Shown one piece after another: positions 41,691 through 48,823 of a stretch of DNA of 64,000 bases. The DNA lies in assembly GCA_910586215.1 (NCBI GenBank), contig CAJUGH010000001.1, positions 186,001 to 250,000 of the forward strand. Direction: 5' to 3'. The stretch comes from an uncultured Acetatifactor sp. (GTDB taxonomy: Bacteria > Bacillota > Clostridia > Lachnospirales > Lachnospiraceae). How positions within the stretch are numbered: the first letter of the stretch is position 1; the number at the start of each line of letters is the position of its first letter. A program made the position numbers and the translations under genes. The notes beneath the pieces are model-generated. The model was not told the DNA's origin. It did no database searches and saw only the letters and a program-made list of their open reading frames with translations.

Positions 41691-43010
41691 ATGAGAAAGG
41701 AAAACAGAAGGATCACAAAAAGGGTTGTAGTCCTGATCCTGGCCGGCATGACCCTGCTGACTGCCGTGGCATGCGGAAAGGGGGAAGACCCTGGAATTAA
41801 CCTGTTGCCTTCCGTGGAAGGCAAAGGAGGTGTGGTTAACCTGTTCAGCCCCATGGAAAAGACAGATCCCAATGCGGAAAATGTTGCCAGGAGTGCCTCT
41901 GACCTTACCATTACCATGGCAGAGGAACGCCTGGGTGTGACAGTGGCATATAATACTTATACAGCACAGGATCACCAGGACAAGACATATGACGAAGTGG
42001 CCATGGACAGGGTGCGTCACAATATGGATGATATCTACCTGCTGAATCCGGATGCTATCCTGGCATTGGGAGAGGAAGACCTGCTGATTGATCTGTCCGG
42101 TCTGGACAGTGCCGGGAATCTGCGGGAGATTATCCGCACAGCCAACACTGTGAACGGGAAGCTGGTGGCCATTCCCCAGGAGGTGGTGGCGTACGGACTG
42201 TTCGTGAACAAGGACATGTTCGATGCCCTTAAGCTGAAACTTCCGGAGACCCCGGAGGAATTCCTGGAGTGTTGCCGTGTTTTCCAGGAAAACGGCATTG
42301 AGACCCCTGTGGGTGCCAACCGCTGGTGGCTGGAGAATTTTGTGTTTGCCCAGGCTTATGCGGATCTGTACAATGGTGGAAACACAGAGGCAGAGATTGC
42401 TGCCTTAAACAGCGGGGAGGCTAAGTACAGTGATTATATGCGGCCAGGCTTTGTATTCCTGCAGGAGATGATCGACCACGGATATATTGATGCACAGAAG
42501 GCATCTGTCGGTGAGGCCATTGAGGCAGAGGGGCCTGATTTCCTGGCACAGAAGACTCCCATTGTCATGGCTTACTGGGGGGCTGCAAATTCGGATACTG
42601 CCTACGGAAAGCCGAACTTTAACATGCAGGTCATCGGATTCCCCAGCAGCAAGGGACAGATGCCGGTGATGCCCATGACAGGATTTGCCATAGGTGCAGA
42701 TGCGGAACACAAAGAAGATGCCCTGCATACCCTGGATGTGATGGTCTCCGATGAGGCCCTTCTTGCCTATGCCAAGGTCAACAAGGTGATCTCCCCCTCC
42801 AGGAATGTGGAGGTGGAATGCATTCCGGCCTTGAAGCCTTTAAATGACAGGATCCAGGACAATATCTATGTCCTGGGATCCAATGCCGGGATGAAGGTGG
42901 AGCAGTGGGGCAATACCTGCCGCATTGTGCGGATGTTGTTAAACGGGTCCACGGTGGAGGAATGCATGGCGGAGTTTGATAGGCTACAGGAAGAATCCCT
43001 GGCCAGATAG
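41691..43010 (+). CDS. Extracellular solute-binding lipoprotein (family 1-like)
   Basis: A 439-residue secreted protein with lipobox TAVAC in the signal peptide and the two-lobe plan of sugar-binding proteins of ABC importers (IPQEVVAYGLFVNKDMFDAL near 165; PIVMAYWGAANSD near 290; PVMPMTGFAIGADAEHKEDA near 325). The ATG at 41691 has AAGGGGG upstream. No ABC permease or ATPase follows; the next genes are on the other strand. Placed 83 bases after a hybrid kinase with a large external domain, it may serve as a ligand-presenting subunit for sensing, or work with a distant transporter. Confidence 0.88.
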   Translation: MRKENRRITKRVVVLILAGMTLLTAVACGKGEDPGINLLPSVEGKGGVVNLFSPMEKTDPNAENVARSASDLTITMAEERLGVTVAYNTYTAQDHQDKTYDEVAMDRVRHNMDDIYLLNPDAILALGEEDLLIDLSGLDSAGNLREIIRTANTVNGKLVAIPQEVVAYGLFVNKDMFDALKLKLPETPEEFLECCRVFQENGIETPVGANRWWLENFVFAQAYADLYNGGNTEAEIAALNSGEAKYSDYMRPGFVFLQEMIDHGYIDAQKASVGEAIEAEGPDFLAQKTPIVMAYWGAANSDTAYGKPNFNMQVIGFPSSKGQMPVMPMTGFAIGADAEHKEDALHTLDVMVSDEALLAYAKVNKVISPSRNVEVECIPALKPLNDRIQDNIYVLGSNAGMKVEQWGNTCRIVRMLLNGSTVEECMAEFDRLQEESLAR

Positions 43011-43016
43011 GGCGTT

Positions 43017-43907
43017 TTATGGCTGCCTTCCCCGGAGGAAGTGCCCGGATAGCAATGCGATCATACAACAGGGTACCAGGATGAGAAAACAGCCCAGGAG
43101 GATGAGCAGGGTGTATTCTGCAAAGGCCCCAGGGTTCTGGGCGTAAGCCCGTCCCAGAAGGGGGATGCCCAGGGTAAGGAGAAGATACCAGCATAAAGGA
43201 GGAACACATGCCCTGGCAAGCTGTGCCAGGGCAGCTTTTTTGCAGGAGGGAGGCAGATGTAGATCTGTCCCGGTGTTCCTGCGGATTCCTTCTGCCTTCC
43301 GAAAGAACTTTTCCGTCATATGATAGAGCGCAAGCAGGGAAGGAAGATACGTGAGTATACCGATCAAGGTATGGAGCCTGTGGGGAGTCAGCATACCCTG
43401 CAGGAGACCTGCCTGCTCCAGGAGGGGCGGCAGATAGAGGGATGCCACAATCCGCAGGCTGTTTGTCAGAATCGTACACAGATAAGAGAGCAGCAGGCAC
43501 ACGCCCATCCAGCCGGCCCTGGCCCCCATATGCCAGGGGGTATTGGAGGTCCGGCCCTTTTTACAGGTCGTATAGACCAGACGCCCCTGTGTTCCCACCC
43601 GGTGTACAAAGGAGAAGAAGAGGGCTGTAAACAGGATCGTCAGGAATCTGACACCCGAACAGGTGGGGGCGATCAGGATACGCAGGCTATGGTTGGCATA
43701 ACCTGCGTCGTGCACATAGGAAAAGGGAATGCCCGTGAGAAATGTCACCAGCCAGGTGGTGGGAGCCAGGATCCACAGCAGGGACCCGGCGTCTGCCTGG
43801 CTGTAGGAATATTTCATACATAGTACCAGCAGCCCCCCTGCCAGGTAGAAGGGCAGGTTCCGGGCAAATGTTTTTCTGTATCTGGACAGGGTGTCTAGTG
43901 GGTTCAT
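43017..43907 (-). CDS. Exosortase/archaeosortase-family transpeptidase-like membrane protein
   Basis: A 296-residue polytopic protein with about eight membrane segments. The three catalytic residues of the exosortase family are in place: Cys83 in APTCSGVRFL, Arg152 in LTNSLRIVA and His179 in HRLHTLIGI. Exosortases cut and attach proteins with a short motif-TM-basic tail. The Gram-positive type K class is my best guess for the subfamily. Its ATG overlaps the stop of the VIT/vWA gene as ATGA, so the two are translationally coupled and the vWA protein is the obvious substrate. An upstream in-frame start at 43964 has no site and is rejected. Confidence 0.85.
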   Translation of the reverse strand: MNPLDTLSRYRKTFARNLPFYLAGGLLVLCMKYSYSQADAGSLLWILAPTTWLVTFLTGIPFSYVHDAGYANHSLRILIAPTCSGVRFLTILFTALFFSFVHRVGTQGRLVYTTCKKGRTSNTPWHMGARAGWMGVCLLLSYLCTILTNSLRIVASLYLPPLLEQAGLLQGMLTPHRLHTLIGILTYLPSLLALYHMTEKFFRKAEGIRRNTGTDLHLPPSCKKAALAQLARACVPPLCWYLLLTLGIPLLGRAYAQNPGAFAEYTLLILLGCFLILVPCCMIALLSGHFLRGRQP

Positions 43908-45988
43908 ACATGGCGCCTTTCCTGGGTTCTCTTTTTCCGTTTCCGAAGGACACACCCTGCACACAGGGATGCTGCAGTCAGGAGGATTACAGGGAGATCC
44001 GGCTCGGAGAAAGCAGAGTATCCGCCGCCTACGGCTAAGTTGGATACCCTCTGGGGCAAGGGCAGTGGCTGGTCCACATCGGTACCATTTCCCTCCGGGT
44101 TGCGGATGGTTTCCACCACGGCCACAAAAGAAGTGTACGGAGTGGTCATATGGTAATCCAGTCCCAGCTTCGTGATTTCCTCCCGGGTGGAGGTGTCATT
44201 GCGGACACTGCCGTATCCGGCGATACGGTCCAGCCTGGTCCTGGCCCACAGATAGCGGATGGCTTCATTTTCCAGGTCAATGGTCACCTGGTCCACGGGA
44301 ATCTCCTGGGTATAGGTCCGGCCTCCTGTGGAACCTGTCACCTGGATGGTGCCGCCGGGGTTCCCGCGCCATTTGCCGAATAGCACGATAGGGCTGCTGG
44401 CATACAGGATGGATGGGACGGCCGGCTCCACGTCATAGACATCGAAGCCCTGGTAGGAAATGGAAATGTCAGTGAGCAGGGGAGCCTCTATATAAGTGCA
44501 GAACCGGTCTGCTGCATCCACTGCATCTGCCGCATCCGTCACCACGAAGGATTCTCCCAGCCCACAGCCGGCAATCTGCTTGATCAGATAGCTGTTGACA
44601 GAAGACCCGATGCCGAAGGAGAAGAAGCTGGCGGCATCCATGTGATCCTGGATATAGGATATGATTTCGCTTTCATTGCTCACATAGCCATCTGTGATGA
44701 TGACAATGCTCCTGGCGGCATCGTCCTCCTTTGGTATGGCAGTGGCATCCTGTATGGCCGGAAGCAGGGAAGTGCCGCCTCCGCCATCCAGCTCATCAAT
44801 CCGTTTTATGGCCTTTCGCACATTCTCTTCTGTGGCTGGCAGGGACACAGGGGAGAACAGGTCGGTGTGATTGGCAAACAGTATCAGGTTAAAAGTGTCA
44901 GTCTCCCTCAGATTCGTCACCAGTTTACGGATCAGTTCCTTGGCGGTATCCAGGGGATAGCCGTACATGGATCCTGAGATGTCCAGTGCAAAAATATATT
45001 CCCTGGGTGGGATGTCTGACGGTTCATACCGTTCGGGAGGCTGTATGGTCAGCAGGAAGAAATTTTCCGGCGTATCCTGTCCGTTTGCCTGGCTGCTGGT
45101 GAGTACCAGGCCGCTGCATACGCTTTCCCCGGAGAGGGTGTATGTCAGGATAAAGTCCCTGTTTCCGGCGTAATCTGCCGTATCAGACAATGTGACCCAG
45201 GCCTCGGAAGGGTCTTTCTGTGTCACCTGGATGTCATGGGATTTGCAGGACACTTCTGCAATGGGGACTCCCGTGGATAGATGGACGGCAATGTGGTAGG
45301 ATCCGGGAGGGGTATCCCCGTCTGCCAGGTAGGGACTGCGGATCCAGTCATTTTCCTGGGTACCGGATTCGGAATCTTCTCCTTGTGCAGGTGCCCCGTA
45401 GCGGGGTCCTACCACAGTGGGAAAGACGAATTTGTAAATGCCATCCCTGGGGGAGATCAGTTCTGTATAATGCAGTTCAATTCGGACAGTGTCTCCGGGC
45501 AGGATATTGGCCACATCCATGGTAAATACATTGGGGCGTTTCTGTTCTAACAAAGATGCGCTCTTTCCCTGGCTTTTGGCGGCCTCGTATGTCTCCCTGG
45601 CCTCTTCCTTCTCCTTTACCTGGGCGGTGATCACCTGGTTGCCGATCTCCATCTTCATGCCGTGGACGGTGACACCTGGGGAGGTGGGAAACACATACCT
45701 GGCATGGATGACCTCCTCCCCCTCATTGGCATAGGTCTGGGTCACATAGGTCTCTGCAATCATACCGCTGATATTGGCAGATACATCAGTGGACTTTAGG
45801 GGGAACTGGTCCGTCTGGGAAGTGCTGCCCTCCTTGTCCTGGATGATAAAATAGGGTGCCAGGATGGCGTTGTTTTCTTCCTGCTTGTCCTCTTTTTCCG
45901 CAGCGTGGACCCTGGGGACCTGACACACCAGGAGCAGGAATGCCAGGATACAACAAAGGGTTCTTGGGGTTTTTCTGACAGTGTACAT
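43904..45988 (-). CDS. Secreted VIT/von Willebrand A protein with a sorting-signal-like tail
   Basis: A 694-residue exported protein. The signal peptide (1-30) ends in VHA-AE. A vault/inter-alpha-trypsin (VIT) domain is at about 60-195 and a vWA domain at about 330-500 with the metal site DISGS at 336-340. After a beta-rich region comes a C-terminal tail: SEPDLP (661-666), a hydrophobic helix and RKRKKR. This three-part tail is what exosortases and sortases recognise, and an exosortase-like gene follows directly. Likely role: a metal-dependent adhesion or surface protein. The ATG has AAGGAGGT. Three 22-bp-spaced repeats lie upstream. Confidence 0.9.
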   Translation of the reverse strand: MYTVRKTPRTLCCILAFLLLVCQVPRVHAAEKEDKQEENNAILAPYFIIQDKEGSTSQTDQFPLKSTDVSANISGMIAETYVTQTYANEGEEVIHARYVFPTSPGVTVHGMKMEIGNQVITAQVKEKEEARETYEAAKSQGKSASLLEQKRPNVFTMDVANILPGDTVRIELHYTELISPRDGIYKFVFPTVVGPRYGAPAQGEDSESGTQENDWIRSPYLADGDTPPGSYHIAVHLSTGVPIAEVSCKSHDIQVTQKDPSEAWVTLSDTADYAGNRDFILTYTLSGESVCSGLVLTSSQANGQDTPENFFLLTIQPPERYEPSDIPPREYIFALDISGSMYGYPLDTAKELIRKLVTNLRETDTFNLILFANHTDLFSPVSLPATEENVRKAIKRIDELDGGGGTSLLPAIQDATAIPKEDDAARSIVIITDGYVSNESEIISYIQDHMDAASFFSFGIGSSVNSYLIKQIAGCGLGESFVVTDAADAVDAADRFCTYIEAPLLTDISISYQGFDVYDVEPAVPSILYASSPIVLFGKWRGNPGGTIQVTGSTGGRTYTQEIPVDQVTIDLENEAIRYLWARTRLDRIAGYGSVRNDTSTREEITKLGLDYHMTTPYTSFVAVVETIRNPEGNGTDVDQPLPLPQRVSNLAVGGGYSAFSEPDLPVILLTAASLCAGCVLRKRKKRTQERRHV

Positions 45989-46061
45989 GGGAATACCTCC
46001 TTGGGAATTATATCTAGTACTCCGGATATAGGGATACCTTACAGGGAAAAGGCACAGAAAA

Positions 46062-46112
46062 TGCATCAGAATCTTTACAAAAATGCATCAGATTTCCAAC
46101 ATTTTTGCATCA
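46062..46112 (-). promoter_or_regulatory. Three TGCATCA repeats at exact 22-bp spacing
   Basis: TGCATCA occurs at 46062-46068, 46084-46090 and 46106-46112; the first two share a longer core AAAATGCATCAGA. The exact 22-bp period puts all three on the same DNA face, about 75-125 bases before the VIT/vWA start codon. It resembles operators for LytTR-type response regulators, which bind direct repeats about two turns apart. The 332-base gap 45989-46320 holds this array, the repeat end at 46190 and nothing else recognised. Confidence 0.6.
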
Positions 46113-46189
46113 TTTTGTAGATTTGTGGCTACAGGGAGACAGAAGATGTAATGGTCCGGCATGATTCAGGACTGTCATGACGTAAATTG

Positions 46190-46221
46190 GTTGCTGTGAA
46201 CGCATGGCCGGAAACAGTAAC
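46190..46221. repeat. Solo right end of the 135-bp element
   Basis: TTGCTGTGAACG followed, after ten bases, by AACAGTAAC matches the last ~30 bases of copies A and B, with an insertion. No left end is nearby. Confidence 0.5.
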
Positions 46222-46320
46222 GGAAATTGTCTCCTTGACATGAAATAAGGCGCAAGGTAGAATGAAAAATAGATGTACAAAAAGGAATACATAGAAGTGG
46301 GTAAACGGGAGTAAGGGGAA

Positions 46321-47712
46321 ATGGGAAGTAAGAGACAAAAAGGAACTGGGCAGGGAAAGGCGCCGGCTCAGGGCGGAAATGCCAGTGGGGAAGAGGAAGT
46401 AAAGCTGGGTGAAGAAGCCTATGGGAGGGGAGAGTACGAACAGGCCCTGGGACTGCTGCTTCCCTGGGCACAACAAGGAAATCCGTCTGCCCAGTATCTC
46501 TGCGGGGTCATGTATGACAAGGGGGAAGGTGTGGCTGAGGACTTGAAACGTGCCCTGTACTGGTATGAGAAGGCGGCTGGACAAGGAATGTGTGAAGCCC
46601 AGCTAGCCTGCGGACAGATGTACGATAAGGGACTTGGATCGGATGTGAATGAGTTCATGGCCCTGCGCTGGTACGAAGCGGCTGCTGCCCAAGGATCCCG
46701 TGAAGCACTTTACAAATGCGGGGAGATGCGGTACTGGGGCAAGGGTGATCGGATGGACAGGAGGGAAGCCCTGCGTTGGTTTGAGGAAGCAGCTGCCAGG
46801 GGGCATATGGATGCCCTGTCCTACTGCAGTAGGATGTATGACCAGGGAGACGGTGTAGAGAGGGATCAGGGGAAGGCCCTGTACTGGTATGAGAAGGGTG
46901 CAATGTGGGGCGATGCCATCTGCCAGTGCCAGTGCGGGGACAGATACAGCCAGGGAATGGGTGTCCAGAAGAATCAGGGGAAGGCCCTGCATTGGTACGA
47001 GGAAGCAGCCGCCCAGGGAAACAGGGAGGCCCAGTGCAAGAGTGCCAGGATGTATCTGTCTGGTGACGGTGGTGAAAAGTCCAGGGAAAAGGCCCTTGCC
47101 CTGTTTGAACTGGCGGCAGGGTCCGGAAGCGGGAAGAACCAGTATGAATGTGGCTGCGCCTACTATGACGGTGGGAGGGGGAGTGAGGCAGATATGCGCA
47201 AGGCCCTCTACTGGATGGAAAAGGCAGCCCAGAGAGGCTGCCGGGAAGCACAGTACCAGTGTGGCTATATGTATGGGGAAGGGGAAGGAACGAAGAAGAA
47301 CCAGGACAAGTCCCTCTATTGGTATGAGAAGGCAGCAGAGAACGGGCACCCGCAGTCCCAGTACGTGTGCGGGGCCATGTATGATGCCAGGGAAGGGTCA
47401 GCCAGGGACCAGATGCAGGCAGTGTACTGGTATGGGAAGGCAGCAGAGAATGGTCACATAGAAGCCCAGTACCGATATGGGGAAATCTTCTACCAGGGGG
47501 AAGGGATGCCCCCCTTGAAGGGGGAAGCCTTGCGCTGGATAGAGAGGGCGGCAGAAGGGGGACACCTGGAGGCCCAGTACCAATGTGCCCAGATGTATGT
47601 GCAGGGGGAGGGTACCCCCAGAAATAAGGAGAAGGCCAGGTACTGGTTCCGGAAGGCGGCAGAGAGCGGCCACGAAGGGGCCAGGAGACTGTTAAAGATC
47701 GTGGATCTGTAG
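46321..47712 (+). CDS. Sel1-repeat (TPR-like) protein
   Basis: A 463-residue cytoplasmic protein of about eleven Sel1-like repeats of ~36 residues (patterns such as ALYWYEKAAGQGMCEAQ and QYQCGYMYGEGEGTKKN). These repeats form solenoids that bind partner proteins. The start has AAGGGGA and no signal peptide. It lies divergent from the VIT/vWA operon and ten bases before the YhaO-like gene, so it may be cotranscribed with the latter. Partner unknown. Confidence 0.93.
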   Translation: MGSKRQKGTGQGKAPAQGGNASGEEEVKLGEEAYGRGEYEQALGLLLPWAQQGNPSAQYLCGVMYDKGEGVAEDLKRALYWYEKAAGQGMCEAQLACGQMYDKGLGSDVNEFMALRWYEAAAAQGSREALYKCGEMRYWGKGDRMDRREALRWFEEAAARGHMDALSYCSRMYDQGDGVERDQGKALYWYEKGAMWGDAICQCQCGDRYSQGMGVQKNQGKALHWYEEAAAQGNREAQCKSARMYLSGDGGEKSREKALALFELAAGSGSGKNQYECGCAYYDGGRGSEADMRKALYWMEKAAQRGCREAQYQCGYMYGEGEGTKKNQDKSLYWYEKAAENGHPQSQYVCGAMYDAREGSARDQMQAVYWYGKAAENGHIEAQYRYGEIFYQGEGMPPLKGEALRWIERAAEGGHLEAQYQCAQMYVQGEGTPRNKEKARYWFRKAAESGHEGARRLLKIVDL

Positions 47713-47722
47713 GAGGATGGAT

Positions 47723-48823
47723 ATGAAGCTGCTGCATTGTGCGGACCTGCATCTGGATGCGAAGATGACTTCCCTCTTTACGGGTGAGATGGCCCGGGAG
47801 AGGAAAGCGGAACTTCTGCACACTTTCCGCCGCATGGTAGAATATGCAGTAGCCAGACAGGTGGAGGCGGTTCTGGTCGCCGGGGACCTGTTTGACACAA
47901 AACATGTGTCCGCTGCTGCCAGGCATACAGTGCTGGATGCCATTGCGGGCCATCCGGAAATAACCTTTTTCTACCTTAAGGGTAATCATGATGGGGACAG
48001 TTTTCCGGGAAACCTGCAAAAGATCCCGGATAACCTAAAGCTGTTCGGGGACAGGTGGAAGACTTACTTTCTGGGAACTGCCGGGAGGATAACTGTCACG
48101 GGGGTGGAGCCTTTCAGGGAGGACGGGGCTATCCCGTATCAAGAGTTATCCCTGGATGGGGAAAAGTTCAATATTGTGATGCTGCATGGACAGGTGACAT
48201 TGTATGGTACCCGGCAGGATGATCCTTACGTTAACTTGAAGCTGTTAAAAGATAAGGGAATCGATTACCTGGCCCTGGGACATGTGCATGCATATCAGGA
48301 GGCAGGACTGGATGGCCGTGGAACCTACTGTTATCCGGGATGCCTGGAGGGCAGGGGATTTGACGAGTGTGGGGAACATGGTTTTGTACTGCTTCATGTG
48401 GATGAGGACAGTGGAACCTGCACCAGGGAGTTTGTGCCTTTTGCCGCCAGGACGGTCCATGTGCTGGAAGTGGATATTACCGGGTGCAGGAATACGCCGG
48501 ATATTGGAAAGAAGATCGGACAGGCCCTGGAGGAGGCTTCCTACAGTTCCAGGTGCATGCTGAAGATCGTGCTGACCGGCAATGTGGATGTGGAGTGTGA
48601 GAAAAATGTGGAGATTCTGACGCAGCAGTTTGCACCGGCGTACTATTTCCTAAAGATACAGGATCAGTCTGCCCTGTGTGTAGATTTTCATCTTTTCGCA
48701 AAGGATGAATCCCTGAAGGGGGAGTTTGTGAGAACAGTATGGGCAGCAGATGGGCTGGGGCAGGAGGAAAAAGCGGCCATCATCCGCTGCGGGATCCGGG
48801 CACTTGGCGGGGAGACGATATGA
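47723..48823 (+). CDS. Metallophosphoesterase, YhaO/SbcD-like
   Basis: A 366-residue calcineurin-like phosphoesterase of the DNA-exonuclease type (SbcD/Mre11/YhaO). Motifs: LLHCADLHLDAKM (metal Asp/His), VLVAGDLFDTKHVS, YLKGNHDGDSF, VMLHGQVTLYG and LALGHVHAYQ. The ATG at 47723 has AGGAGG at six bases; the ATG at 47717 would abut it. The gene overlaps the next one as ATGA, the usual arrangement of YhaO with its ATPase partner YhaN. It probably trims or degrades DNA ends in repair. Confidence 0.92.
   Translation: MKLLHCADLHLDAKMTSLFTGEMARERKAELLHTFRRMVEYAVARQVEAVLVAGDLFDTKHVSAAARHTVLDAIAGHPEITFFYLKGNHDGDSFPGNLQKIPDNLKLFGDRWKTYFLGTAGRITVTGVEPFREDGAIPYQELSLDGEKFNIVMLHGQVTLYGTRQDDPYVNLKLLKDKGIDYLALGHVHAYQEAGLDGRGTYCYPGCLEGRGFDECGEHGFVLLHVDEDSGTCTREFVPFAARTVHVLEVDITGCRNTPDIGKKIGQALEEASYSSRCMLKIVLTGNVDVECEKNVEILTQQFAPAYYFLKIQDQSALCVDFHLFAKDESLKGEFVRTVWAADGLGQEEKAAIIRCGIRALGGETI

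Noticed and set aside
46655..48019. Long minus-strand open frame (454 codons) opposite the Sel1 gene
   Set aside because: Its Ser/Pro/His-rich low-complexity translation is the antisense of the Sel1 repeats, and the plus-strand gene has clear family motifs and a ribosome binding site.
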